From Gammaproteobacteria bacterium (GTDB taxonomy: Bacteria; Pseudomonadota; Gammaproteobacteria; GRL18), in assembly GCA_030632625.1 (NCBI GenBank), contig DAOVUK010000023.1:1-14474 (forward strand): a stretch of 14,474 nucleotides of DNA. The letters are read 5' to 3'. The notes under the pieces were generated by a model that made no database searches, was not told where the DNA came from, and saw only the letters and a list, made by a program, of their open reading frames with translations. The translations under genes were made by a program, and so were the position numbers. Shown here piece by piece: positions 1-6,719 of the stretch. Each line of letters starts with the position of its first letter. Position 1 is the first letter of the stretch.

Positions 1-407
1 CCTTTGCACGTATGGCAATGGCGGATGAAAAAACAAAAACAAAGGCAGTTTTTAAAGGGGATATCAGTATCACGGGTGATATCGCCCTCGGCCAGCACTT
101 TCAGTCCTTATTCAAACAGCTGGATATTGACTGGGAGGAACATTTATCCCATATCACCGGCGATGTCATTGCTCATTCTCTGGGTAATATGGCCCGGGGC
201 TTTTTCGGCTGGGGTAAAGACACACTCAGCTCATTGAGCATGGATGTCAGTGAATATATCCAGTATGAATCGCGTGATATTGCTTCGGGCCCTGAGATTA
301 GTCATTTTAATACCCAGATTGATCAGATCCGCAGTGATGTTGATCGGGCAGAAGCACGGATTAATCGTCTGTCTAAAACCATAGCAAATGAGAAGCCTGT
401 CGAGTGA
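1..407 (+). CDS. ubiJ: UbiJ C-terminal part (5' end outside window)
   Basis: The reading frame is open from the first bases of the window through the stop at 405-407, so this is the 3' part (about 134 residues) of a longer gene; UbiJ proteins are about 200 residues. UbiJ is an SCP2-domain accessory factor that binds lipids and helps organise the soluble ubiquinone-biosynthesis complex. The visible part has the charged, helical C-terminal tail of the family (residues such as [19 protein letters not shown]), preceded by [10 protein letters not shown] and a [14 protein letters not shown] segment. The stop overlaps the GTG start of ubiB by 4 bases (GTGA), implying translational coupling. The call rests on the tail pattern and on the ubiJ-ubiB order known in gammaproteobacteria. 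Several internal ATGs exist near position 12, but the frame continues upstream of them. Confidence 0.88.
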   Translation, partial: FARMAMADEKTKTKAVFKGDISITGDIALGQHFQSLFKQLDIDWEEHLSHITGDVIAHSLGNMARGFFGWGKDTLSSLSMDVSEYIQYESRDIASGPEISHFNTQIDQIRSDVDRAEARINRLSKTIANEKPVE

Positions 408-2029
408 AGACTATCACCCATTTTTTTCATCTTATGTATATCAGTCGTGTGCTGCTTCGCCATGGCCTGGATGAAATTATTCTTAGTGCTCACCTGTTCA
501 GGCCATTGCGCCTGGTTCGGTATATTTCACCCTCATTCTGGCTGCGGCACCGGACCCGTCGTCCCCGTGGTGAACGGATCCGCATGGCTCTGGAAGATCT
601 GGGACCGATATTTGTTAAGTTTGGACAGATCCTTTCTACCCGACGAGATTTATTGCCCGATGATCTGGCAGAAGAATTAGCTAAATTACAGGATCAGGTA
701 CCGCCTTTTTCCGGGGACAAAGCAGTAGAGATCATTGAAAAATCATTTAAATTACCCATCGATAAAATTTTCCAGGAATTTGACCGGACACCACTCGCCT
801 CTGCTTCAATTGCTCAGGTACATAAAGCGACCCTGTTAGATGGTCGGGAAATGGTGGTTAAAGTGGTTCGTCCTGATATTGAAAAAGTCATTCGTCGTGA
901 CCTGGCTCTACTCTATGCCATTGCAGATAAAGTGGAACAATTCTGGTCAGATGGTAAACGTCTGCGTCCCCATGAAGTGGTGGAAGAATTTGATAAAAAT
1001 ATTATTGATGAGCTGGATCTGCTCAGAGAAGCGGCCAATGCATCGGAGCTGAGACGCAACTTTAAAGATTCACCAATGCTCTACATTCCTGAAGTAGACT
1101 GGGATCATTGCCGCAAGAAGGTCATGGTCATGGAACGTATCCATGGTATGCCGGTGACCAATATGCAAGATCTCAAGGCCATGGATATTGATTTTAAGCG
1201 TTTGGCAGAAATGGGCGTGGAGATTTTTTTCACCCAGGTTTTTCGTGATAATTTTTTCCATGCTGATATGCATCCGGGTAATATTTTTGTCTCCAATTCC
1301 GGACAATACATCGCCATTGATTTTGGCATAATGGGTAGTCTGAGCACCGACGATCAGCGCTATCTGGCAGAAAACTTTCTGGCCTTTTTTAATCGGGACT
1401 ATTATCGGGTGGCTGAGCTGCATGTGGAATCCGGCTGGGTGCCGCCGGATACCCGGGTTGATGATTTTGAATCAGCCATTCGTTCAGTCTGTGAACCTAT
1501 TTTTGAAAAACCGCTGCATGAAATTTCCTTTGGACAGCTATTATTACGCTTGTTCCAGACGGCTCGTCGTTTCAATATGGAAGTACAGCCGCAGCTGGTA
1601 TTACTGCAAAAAACCTTATTGAATATTGAAGGCCTGGGGCGTCAGCTCTATCCGCAACTGGATCTCTGGGACACGGCCAAACCATTTCTGGAAAACTGGA
1701 TGAAGGAACAACTGGGCTTTCGTTCCTTTGCCAAACAGATCAAACATCATGCACCCTTATGGATGGAACAGTTGCCGGAATTTCCAGGTCAGGTCTTTGA
1801 TGTGGTTCAGCAGGCACGTCATGGTAAGTTACGCATCAATTATCAGAGTGAGACTCTGGACAGGATTGAACATAAAATTGCCAGCCAGAGTAAAACCACC
1901 ACACAAACAATTCTCAGTGCCGCACTGCTGATCAGCGCGGCGATCCTGTATTCTTCTAATATGCTTATTGAGGCTCAGGTACTGGCAGGACTGGGTGTAA
2001 TAGGCGGTATTTGGGCTTATTTTAAATAG
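404..2029 (+). CDS. ubiB: UbiB atypical kinase-like protein for ubiquinone biosynthesis
   Basis: 541 residues, the usual length for the family. UbiB is an ADCK/ABC1-type atypical kinase (ATPase) at the inner membrane that is needed for ubiquinone assembly. Family marks are visible: the KxGQ motif (K72-F-G-Q75, within [15 protein letters not shown]), the Ala-rich nucleotide loop ASASIAQVH (about 132-140), the lysine in VVKVV (K153), the catalytic-loop-like FHADMHPGN (285-293) and the metal-binding DFG (306-308). Two hydrophobic segments at the extreme C-terminus (about 500-540) fit the known membrane anchor. The start is GTG at 404, overlapping the ubiJ stop. Convergent with the YidB-like gene, whose stop lies 10 bases downstream. 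Confidence 0.96.
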   Translation: MKTITHFFHLMYISRVLLRHGLDEIILSAHLFRPLRLVRYISPSFWLRHRTRRPRGERIRMALEDLGPIFVKFGQILSTRRDLLPDDLAEELAKLQDQVPPFSGDKAVEIIEKSFKLPIDKIFQEFDRTPLASASIAQVHKATLLDGREMVVKVVRPDIEKVIRRDLALLYAIADKVEQFWSDGKRLRPHEVVEEFDKNIIDELDLLREAANASELRRNFKDSPMLYIPEVDWDHCRKKVMVMERIHGMPVTNMQDLKAMDIDFKRLAEMGVEIFFTQVFRDNFFHADMHPGNIFVSNSGQYIAIDFGIMGSLSTDDQRYLAENFLAFFNRDYYRVAELHVESGWVPPDTRVDDFESAIRSVCEPIFEKPLHEISFGQLLLRLFQTARRFNMEVQPQLVLLQKTLLNIEGLGRQLYPQLDLWDTAKPFLENWMKEQLGFRSFAKQIKHHAPLWMEQLPEFPGQVFDVVQQARHGKLRINYQSETLDRIEHKIASQSKTTTQTILSAALLISAAILYSSNMLIEAQVLAGLGVIGGIWAYFK

Positions 2030-2039
2030 TAGTTACGGT

Positions 2040-2483
2040 TTATTTACCAAATAGCTTACTCGCCATACTTAATGCCCCGCTTATACCGCCGATAGAGTCG
2101 AGTAATGAGCCACCACTGCTGGCCTTATCTACCATTTGCGGCATGGCATCTTGTAATCCACCAATTGCCTGCTCCTGGCTTAATCCCAGTTGTGATGCAA
2201 AAGCTGCAATTTTATCGGAGCCTAACAAATCACTGATTTGACTACCTGAGATGCTGCTGTTTTGACTATCGCCTAACCATGACTGCAGCATGTCGCCCAT
2301 GCTGTCGCCCTGCATGCTGCTGATGACCGATCCAATATTGAAGCCGCCGCTGCCAGATCCACCGTTGAGTCCTGACAGTGCAGACGTCAGTGCTCCAATA
2401 TCCAGATTACTGCCTGCATTGCCACTGCCTTGACTATCCATAAAGGCTTTAGCGCCCAGAGTTAATATTTCATTCATGTCCAT
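2040..2483 (-). CDS. YidB/DUF937 family protein
   Basis: 147 residues. The protein is rich in Gly, Ser and Asn in its first half (GLNGGSGSGGFNIGSVISSM). It then has the conserved YidB/DUF937 part: ISGSQISDLLGSDKIAAFAS followed by QLGLSQEQAIGGLQDAMPQM and a C-terminal GGLLDSIGG-like end (GGSLLDSIGG, then LSMASKLFGK). No signal peptide or membrane segment is seen. The start at 2483 is supported by AAGGAA about 6 bases upstream; the second Met (MDMNE) is an alternative. The molecular function of the family is not established; YidB-like domains are predicted helical and are found singly in many proteobacteria. It is downstream of ung on the same strand but 200 bases away, so probably has its own promoter. 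Confidence 0.82.
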   Translation of the reverse strand: MDMNEILTLGAKAFMDSQGSGNAGSNLDIGALTSALSGLNGGSGSGGFNIGSVISSMQGDSMGDMLQSWLGDSQNSSISGSQISDLLGSDKIAAFASQLGLSQEQAIGGLQDAMPQMVDKASSGGSLLDSIGGISGALSMASKLFGK

Positions 2484-2514
2484 TGCTGGTTCCTTGCTTA
2501 TGTGTGATTATGAG

Positions 2515-2532
2515 TATCTGAAGTGACAGATA
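2515..2532. promoter_or_regulatory. 18-bp dyad upstream of the YidB-like gene
   Basis: TATCTG, six bases, CAGATA: perfect 6-bp arms centred about 40 bases upstream of the YidB-like start, in the position expected for an operator or promoter-proximal hairpin. A wider second dyad (ATATTGATT at 2530-2538 with AATCAATAT at 2589-2597) overlaps it. Function is inferred from position only; no convincing -35/-10 pair was found on the minus strand. Confidence 0.3.
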
Positions 2533-2648
2533 TTGATTAAATTGTTGTAACTATTTTTAATAGAGGAAGCTGGTCACATTTACAAACAAATCAATATTTC
2601 TCCGTTATATACTTATTGACCAGGATTCAGGTTTTCTTATATTTACTG

Positions 2649-2666
2649 GATTATTCTAGAATAATC
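2649..2666. repeat. Perfect 18-bp palindrome between ung and the YidB-like gene
   Basis: GATTATTCTAGAATAATC is identical on both strands. It lies 19 bases beyond the ung stop (minus-strand transcription) and is not followed by a T-run in that direction, so it is a poor intrinsic terminator. It could be an operator for the gene downstream or an RNA processing hairpin. Confidence 0.4.
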
Positions 2667-2684
2667 AAGCTTTGATTTAAATTA

Positions 2685-3365
2685 TCATTCGCCGGTACGC
2701 CAGTCAATTTCCGTCTGGCCCTGCTGCTGCAAAAACCGGTTGATTTGAGAAAAGGGTTTGCTGCCGAAAAAACCCCGGTAGGCAGATAAAGGTGACGGAT
2801 GGGGAGCACGCAGAACAAAGTGACGCTGCGGGTCAATAATAGCACCTTTCTTTTGGGCATAGGCTCCCCACAAAACAAAGGCAATAGGGCGTGACTGATT
2901 ATTTAATTCATTAATAATGGCATCAGTAAACAGCTCCCATCCCTGACCCTGATGAGAATTTGCTTTACCACTTTCGACTGTTAAGACACTATTAAGCAAT
3001 AAGACTCCCTGCTCGGCCCAGGATTGTAAATGGCCGTTGTGATTGACAATGCCTAAATCATCCTGCAATTCTTTGTAGATATTGATGAGTGATTTGGGAA
3101 CAGGTCTCACATCCGGCAGCACAGAAAAGCACAGGCCATGAGCATGGCCGGGTGTTGGATACGGATCCTGGCCCAGAATAACGACTTTTACCTTGTCGGG
3201 TGGTGTGCTGTTGAGGGCATTAAACCAAAGACTGGAGTGAGGTAAAATAACTTTTCCCTGGTTTTTTTCATGGCGTAAAAAAATTTTTAAAGCTGACATA
3301 TTGTCTGCTTCTAAAGAATTTTGCAGAAGATTTTTCCAGGTATTGTTTAGCTGGATTTCGCTCAT
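2685..3365 (-). CDS. ung: Uracil-DNA glycosylase, family 1
   Basis: 226 residues, typical for bacterial Ung (E. coli 229). It removes uracil from DNA to start base-excision repair in the cytoplasm. Motif A is ILGQDPYPTPGHAHGLCFSV with the water-activating Asp (D67) and the stacking Phe (F80). The uracil-specificity Asn is in LLLNSVLTV (N125), and the leucine-loop motif HPSPLSAYRGFFG (H189 onward) is intact. The only oddity is Pro at the position after the catalytic-motif Tyr, where E. coli has His (GQDPYH). The start at 3365 is preceded by AAGGAT at good distance. It follows the DUF3379 gene on the same strand after 62 bases, so could be co-transcribed with it. Confidence 0.96.
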   Translation of the reverse strand: MSEIQLNNTWKNLLQNSLEADNMSALKIFLRHEKNQGKVILPHSSLWFNALNSTPPDKVKVVILGQDPYPTPGHAHGLCFSVLPDVRPVPKSLINIYKELQDDLGIVNHNGHLQSWAEQGVLLLNSVLTVESGKANSHQGQGWELFTDAIINELNNQSRPIAFVLWGAYAQKKGAIIDPQRHFVLRAPHPSPLSAYRGFFGSKPFSQINRFLQQQGQTEIDWRTGE

Positions 3366-3427
3366 GGTTTATCCTTATGCGCACTTTTTATTAACAGAAG
3401 GCTTGGGCATAGGGTAGCGACTTTAGT

Positions 3428-4150
3428 TTAAATGATCCAGTTTAAATTCTGGTTGATTTGCCGGCGTGCAGCTTCAATGGCTTTAGGCTGCTCAGATACG
3501 ATGGCAATACTGCCTTTTTGAGAAGGATATAAAATACCACTTAACTGGCTGTCGTTCAGCACCGAGGAATCATTGATTATCTGGCTGGGTAATAACAGCA
3601 CAGAGACGATACCCAAAGAGGTATTGAGTACCATATGAATACCGGTATGTCCGCCAATAATACAATGTCCCAGAAAAGTAACCTGACCAATGGGGCCATT
3701 CAATTTACCGCCATAGGAAGCCAGCATGGTGTCAATTCTGGTTTTGGGTACATTCATGTGCACATTCAGGGCATGAGTATCCTCATGAACATGTTTAATC
3801 ACTTGCTGAGCAAGTAATGAACTATTCTGTGTTCCGGGTAATATGAGGTTCAGACTGAATGCCATAATGATAGCAGCAGCAATACTGCCGCCTAACCAGT
3901 TACGCCAATGTTTCTGACGTTTTATTTTTTGCTGAAGATGATGCTGTGACAGCTGCTGAGCAAGAATAATTCGATCTGAAAGATTTTCAGGCGTGGAAAA
4001 CTCCAGAGTGTTTAGAAGTTCCTGATTAAAGGATTGTTGATTTTCGACAAAGCTTTGATTATTGCGGCTCTGTCTGGTTTTCTCCAGAAATTCCGGAGTC
4101 TGGCTGCAGGGATCAATAATTGCATTTTTTCGAAACTCAAGATCATCCAC
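3428..4150 (-). CDS. DUF3379-family membrane anti-sigma factor
   Basis: About 240 residues. The N-terminal part is cytoplasmic and charged (DDLEFRKNAIIDP onward) and is followed by one membrane segment at about residues 86-104 (GGSIAAAIIMAFSLNLIL). A periplasmic C-terminal domain of about 130 residues contains several His (VIKHVHEDTHALNVHM, FLGHCIIGGHTGIHMV). DUF3379 proteins occur next to ECF sigma factors and are taken as anti-sigma factors. I place the start at GTG 4150 (family proteins begin MDDLEFR): AGGGG ends immediately before the ATG at 4159, too close to use it, but is about 9 bases from the GTG. The sigma gene lies 80 bases upstream. The His-rich periplasmic part could sense metal, which is inference. 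The anti-sigma role is from family context, not shown here. Confidence 0.8.
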   Translation of the reverse strand: MDDLEFRKNAIIDPCSQTPEFLEKTRQSRNNQSFVENQQSFNQELLNTLEFSTPENLSDRIILAQQLSQHHLQQKIKRQKHWRNWLGGSIAAAIIMAFSLNLILPGTQNSSLLAQQVIKHVHEDTHALNVHMNVPKTRIDTMLASYGGKLNGPIGQVTFLGHCIIGGHTGIHMVLNTSLGIVSVLLLPSQIINDSSVLNDSQLSGILYPSQKGSIAIVSEQPKAIEAARRQINQNLNWII

Positions 4151-4188
4151 GTATAACATCCCCTAACACGACTCTTAAAATGTCCTAT

Positions 4189-4217
4189 ACCCGTTATCTT
4201 TAACAAATATAATGGGT
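4189..4217 (-). promoter_or_regulatory. Hairpin between sigma factor and DUF3379 gene
   Basis: ACCCGTTAT (4189-4197) and ATAATGGGT (4209-4217) form a 9-bp stem with one non-Watson-Crick position around an 11-base loop. It sits in the 80-base gap between the two co-directional genes. It is not followed by a T-run in the minus direction, so a partial attenuator or processing site is more likely than a full terminator. Confidence 0.3.
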
Positions 4218-4230
4218 CTAAATGATTCAG

Positions 4231-4806
4231 TTAAATACTTATCCCTCTTGTCTGTTTCAGGTCTTTACATAGTTTATGCCTGAGTTGATCACGAGCTCTG
4301 AATAAGCGGGTATTAACCGTATTCAGGTTTAGATTCAGCATTTGTGCAATTTCACCGGTTTTAAAGCCGCCGATAGTTTGCAGAATTAATGGCTCCCGAT
4401 ACTCAATTTCAAGATTAAGAATTGCCCGGTGGAGCTGATCTTGTTCCAATGACTGCTGAGGGCCGGGATTGACCGGATCCTCAATAACAAGTTCTTCAAT
4501 ATCAACCAGATCAAAGCTTTTTCGTTCAAAACGGCGGGCATTTTCCCGACGTAAAATGGTAATGAGCCAGCTTTTTGCTTTTTTCTCATCTTCGAGTTTG
4601 TCCAGTGCTTTCCAGGCTCTTAAAAAAGTCTCCTGAACCAGATCATCAGCAATTGAATGGTTACTGCATAACCAGTAAGCAAAACGATAAAGATCACTGG
4701 AATAAGCTTTGACCAGTGTTTCAAAGCGTTTTTGCCTGCTTACCTCTTTATAGACCGTGGATTCGACCGTTTTCTTTCCGCCTGTTGTTTTTTTTAGATT
4801 AAACAT
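4231..4806 (-). CDS. ECF-type RNA polymerase sigma factor
   Basis: 191 residues, the size of a two-domain extracytoplasmic-function sigma factor. Region 2 is at about residues 35-71 (DLYRFAYWLCSNHSIADDLV, then QETFLRAWKAL), the -10 recognition and core-binding part. A short linker containing WLITILRRENARR follows, then region 4 at about 124-179 with the helix-turn-helix TGEIAQMLNLNLNTVNTRLF and RARDQLRHKL. It directs RNA polymerase to stress promoters when released by its anti-sigma factor, here presumably the adjacent DUF3379 protein. It is transcribed divergently from the DUF2282 gene, a common arrangement for the target of such a factor. The ribosome binding site is weak (CGGAT about 7 bases before the ATG). 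The inducing signal cannot be read from sequence. Confidence 0.92.
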   Translation of the reverse strand: MFNLKKTTGGKKTVESTVYKEVSRQKRFETLVKAYSSDLYRFAYWLCSNHSIADDLVQETFLRAWKALDKLEDEKKAKSWLITILRRENARRFERKSFDLVDIEELVIEDPVNPGPQQSLEQDQLHRAILNLEIEYREPLILQTIGGFKTGEIAQMLNLNLNTVNTRLFRARDQLRHKLCKDLKQTRGISI

Positions 4807-5023
4807 ATTCAGATCCGCAGTTTTGTTGAAGAAGATTTATTCTTGAAGTTTAACAATAGTTTAAAATAATCATTTGTATTTTGATATTTCGGATAATACC
4901 TATGACAGCCTCTAATATTTATGCATAGTTTTAACTGAATATTCGAGGTCCAAAGCTTGTTGTGTCGGCTGATTATCTCAAATTTAACTGAATAAGGAAT
5001 GAACAATTTCTTATTGCTACATC

Positions 5024-5059
5024 ATGATAAATAAAAAATGAAATTTTTTTATTTATCAT
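5024..5059. repeat. 15-bp perfect inverted repeat
   Basis: ATGATAAATAAAAAA (5024-5038) is followed after six bases by its exact reverse complement (5045-5059). The right arm holds a run of seven T, so as RNA it would be a weak AT stem. As DNA it could be a regulator site in the divergent control region. No gene ends here, so a terminator role is unlikely. Confidence 0.5.
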
Positions 5060-5113
5060 CAGGTCTAGTAAAGTAAGCCAGTCACTGGTAAATTTTACTT
5101 CGGGTTATTATTA

Positions 5114-5148
5114 GCAGGAAATAAATGAAGCCTGCGGGACATTTATTT
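5114..5148 (+). promoter_or_regulatory. Two interleaved dyads in the DUF2282 leader
   Basis: GCAGG (5114-5118) pairs with CCTGC (5131-5135). AAATAAATG (5119-5127) pairs exactly with CATTTATTT (5140-5148). The arms interleave, so the two hairpins exclude each other in RNA. They lie about 90-120 bases before the DUF2282 start. A switch-like leader is possible only if transcription starts upstream of 5114, which is unknown. Confidence 0.3.
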
Positions 5149-5237
5149 TGTTAAGATTCTGACCTGATTATTTTTTTGAAGAAAAACCAGATAATGGATT
5201 TCTTCTTTTGCCATCCAACAAACATAAGGAAACGAAA

Positions 5238-5489
5238 ATGGGAAACACTAAAAAAACAGCTATTGTCGGTCTATTTGCTTTGGCTTTTGCCACTTTAGGT
5301 GCAACTGCTCATGCGGGTAAGCCAGGCTTTGAAAAGTGCCAGGGCATTGCTAAAGCCGGTATGAATGATTGCGGTACCAGCAAACATGCATGTGCCGGTA
5401 TGGCAAAGACTGACGCAGATCCAGATGAGTGGGTTTATGTTCCAGAAGGTACCTGTGCCAAGATTGCTGGCAACAATGGTACAAAATAA
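5238..5489 (+). CDS. DUF2282 small exported protein, bufferin (BufA1)-like
   Basis: 83 residues from the ATG at 5238, chosen because AAGGA ends 7 bases upstream; a TTG at 5208 in the same frame has no such site. A Sec signal peptide ([22 protein letters not shown]) ends in an AHA cleavage motif after residue 26. The mature peptide has four Cys (34, 45, 52, 73) in the family pattern [15 protein letters not shown], then HACAG, then [18 protein letters not shown]2282 proteins are exported stress peptides; some (BufA1/GigA) are RiPP precursors whose Cys are modified by a DUF692 enzyme with a DUF2063 partner and bind copper. Here neither partner gene follows; a DoxX gene does. Divergent from an ECF sigma factor that probably regulates it. 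Whether the peptide is modified without a local DUF692 enzyme is unknown. Confidence 0.85.
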   Translation: MGNTKKTAIVGLFALAFATLGATAHAGKPGFEKCQGIAKAGMNDCGTSKHACAGMAKTDADPDEWVYVPEGTCAKIAGNNGTK

Positions 5490-5529
5490 GGTAAAAATAA
5501 GCTTTAGATAACTTATTGCAACTTATTTA

Positions 5530-5561
5530 GAGTATCAGGACGGAGATCCGGACTGGTACTC
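5530..5561 (+). terminator. Hairpin between DUF2282 and DoxX genes (attenuator-like)
   Basis: GAGTATCAG...CGGA pairs with TCCG...CTGGTACTC, giving two helical blocks (9 and 4 bp, one G-T pair) separated by a 2x2 internal loop and closed by a 2-base apex. It is followed by TTCTCTTCTCT, pyrimidine-rich rather than a clean T-run. It starts 41 bases after the DUF2282 stop. A partial terminator that keeps doxX expression below that of the small peptide gene is plausible. Confidence 0.45.
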
Positions 5562-5575
5562 TTCTCTTCTCTACA

Positions 5576-5592
5576 ATCCGATCCGATCGGAT
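5576..5592. promoter_or_regulatory. 17-bp near-perfect palindrome just before doxX
   Basis: ATCCGATC, one base, GATCGGAT: perfect 8-bp arms ending 13 bases before the DoxX start codon. It may be an operator, or an RNA hairpin next to the weak ribosome binding region. Function inferred from position only. Confidence 0.4.
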
Positions 5593-5605
5593 AAGATATA
5601 ATAAA

Positions 5606-6046
5606 ATGATCAAGAAATTTTTGTTTGCACGAAATGATATTATGATCCACGGTTTTGATCTGGTGGTTCGTTTATATTTGCTGAAAGTTTTTTTTCAATC
5701 AGGTCTCACCAAAATTCAATCGTGGCAATCCACAATTGACCTGTTTGCTTATGAGTACTCTGTACCATTATTACCACCGGAAACAGCGGCCATAATGGCT
5801 ACCGGCGGTGAATTAATTTTACCGGTGCTGATTTTGTTTGGTTTGATGACACGCCCGGCAGCTATTGGCCTGTTCATTCTAAATGCGGTTGCCGCTTATG
5901 CCTACGCGCTGACTGATTTTTATAATTTCACCGGAATGATGGATCATATCCTCTGGGGCGCAATGATTCTGGTTTATATTCTCTATGGTCCAGGTCCTGT
6001 GTCAATTGATAATCTGCTGTCTAAAAAATTAGCTGACTCAGACTAA
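5606..6046 (+). CDS. DoxX family membrane protein (BufD/GigD-like)
   Basis: 146 residues with about four membrane segments (around 14-34, 58-80, 84-104, 112-130). DoxX marks are present: the RLYLLKVFFQSGLTKI first helix, VPLLPPETAA, GGELILPVLILFGLMTRPAA and a terminal DHILWGAMI. DoxX proteins are small inner-membrane proteins, in some cases linked to quinone-dependent thiol oxidation; a DoxX protein is the last gene of gig/buf loci next to DUF2282 precursors. It lies 116 bases after the DUF2282 stop, separated by a hairpin and a palindrome, with no trace of DUF692 or DUF2063 coding between. Ribosome binding site is poor (AT-rich TAAGATATAATAAA before ATG). The family is sure; the specific role is not. 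Confidence 0.88.
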   Translation: MIKKFLFARNDIMIHGFDLVVRLYLLKVFFQSGLTKIQSWQSTIDLFAYEYSVPLLPPETAAIMATGGELILPVLILFGLMTRPAAIGLFILNAVAAYAYALTDFYNFTGMMDHILWGAMILVYILYGPGPVSIDNLLSKKLADSD

Positions 6047-6151
6047 AAAGATTGCAGCAACTCAACGTCTTCGTCTTTTACTACCCCCTCTTTATTTTTT
6101 AGTATTGAAAAGCACCTGAGCAACATCATAAACGCTGGACAAAAGGCTTGT

Positions 6152-6339
6152 CATTATCCTAAATAAATCAGTTGAATCGTAGCGAGAGCGATCAAAGTGC
6201 TGAAGATTCAAGATATTACAGGTTATTTTAGCTTTATTCGTAGTCACCCTACGGGTGAAGTTAAAATATTCTGGAATGTCTTGAAGATTCAGTGCATTGG
6301 ACGTTCGCAGTAGGTTCAACTGATTTATTTAGGATTATG
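6152..6339. mobile_element. MITE-like 188-bp imperfect palindrome
   Basis: The terminal arms match at 24 of 25 positions: the left arm starts CATTATCCTAAATAAATCAG (6152-6176) and the right arm is its reverse complement (6315-6339). Inside, CTGAAGATTCAAGATATT (6200-6217) is the inverse of 6275-6292 with 3 mismatches, and CGTAG/CTACG sit at the centre (6239-6253), so symmetry holds about one centre near 6246. No transposase or convincing ORF lies inside; a 75-codon frame on the minus strand is a by-product of the palindrome. This is the architecture of a miniature inverted-repeat element mobilised in trans. A target-site duplication could not be fixed. Confidence 0.7.
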
Positions 6340-6622
6340 CCGACGTTTGTTTTGTGCCACTGACCTCATGCCTGCCTGATGAATCCAGCAACTCATAAAT
6401 AATACAGACAAGCTGTAGAATGTCTTCTTTCAGAAAGGTTTAGGTTTCAGATATCCACTTTCTTGCGTTGCTGATATCTTCAAATATTCTAATTGAACCA
6501 TTGGGTTGGGGTGATATTAATGTTTTAATGTATTCTGCAATCGACAAAAATATTTTAGAACGACTAATAATACAAGCCACTTTAATATTCTTAGCTGATA
6601 TATTGTGGCGGTTCCCACAGTA
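6335..6622 (-). pseudogene. Antisense gene remnant (possible STAS/SpoIIAA-like C-terminus)
   Basis: The minus strand from 6622 to 6440 is open for about 60 codons but has no good start. It ends IRIFEDISNARKWISET then TAA. That ending, preceded by KVACIISRSKIFLSIAEYIK, resembles the last beta-alpha unit of SpoIIAA/STAS-like proteins (pattern 'VFxDxxEAxxWL'). After the stop the same frame stays open for 34 more codons (EDILQLVCIIYELLDSS, then RHEVSGTKQ) and closes in the edge of the MITE-like element. I read this as debris of one or two genes cut by the element. The overlapping plus-strand frame at 6468-6707 shows no family features. Weak call based on pattern memory. Confidence 0.3.
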
Positions 6623-6623
6623 T
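6600..6623. repeat. Small hairpin upstream of the charged small protein
   Basis: ATATTGTGG, a six-base loop (CGGTTC), CCACAGTAT: a 9-bp stem with one G-T pair on the plus strand. It is not followed by a T-run, so no terminator is claimed. Lies about 97 bases before the start at 6720. Confidence 0.3.
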
Positions 6624-6719
6624 TATTATCTTCAGCACTTTCACAATCTCGGAAACTGTAATTGTGAACCCAGGATCCAGAACAATAGTACTATTTTGAA
6701 TATTTAAAGGTGACATGTT

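Larger units (their letters stand above)
4807..5237. promoter_or_regulatory. Divergent intergenic control region
   Basis: This 431-base AT-rich region without genes separates the sigma gene (leftward) from the DUF2282 gene (rightward). It contains a 12-bp direct repeat (TTTAACTGAATA at 4930-4941 and 4983-4994), a 15-bp perfect inverted repeat (5024-5059), and two interleaved short dyads nearer the DUF2282 gene (5114-5148). I found no convincing housekeeping promoter or classical ECF -35 (GTAAC-type) motif. Promoters for both genes must lie here, but I cannot place them. Confidence 0.5.

Noticed and set aside
1070..1423. 117-codon frame antisense to ubiB
   Set aside because: It is a shadow of the strongly conserved ubiB kinase core on the other strand.
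4809..5006. 65-codon minus-strand frame upstream of the sigma gene
   Set aside because: AT-rich, low-complexity product in a promoter region with no start signal; treated as non-coding.
5114..5148. An H-type pseudoknot from the interleaved dyads
   Set aside because: The first loop would have zero bases to cross a 9-bp stem, which is not feasible with full stems; alternative hairpins are more realistic.
4231..6046. A complete gig/buf operon
   Set aside because: No DUF692 or DUF2063 coding sequence exists on either strand between the precursor and doxX or elsewhere in the window.
6092..6319. 75-codon minus-strand reading frame
   Set aside because: It lies almost entirely within the MITE-like palindrome and has no recognisable domain.
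6468..6707. 79-codon plus-strand reading frame starting with TTG
   Set aside because: No ribosome binding site, no family features, and the opposite strand in the same place reads more like a protein remnant.
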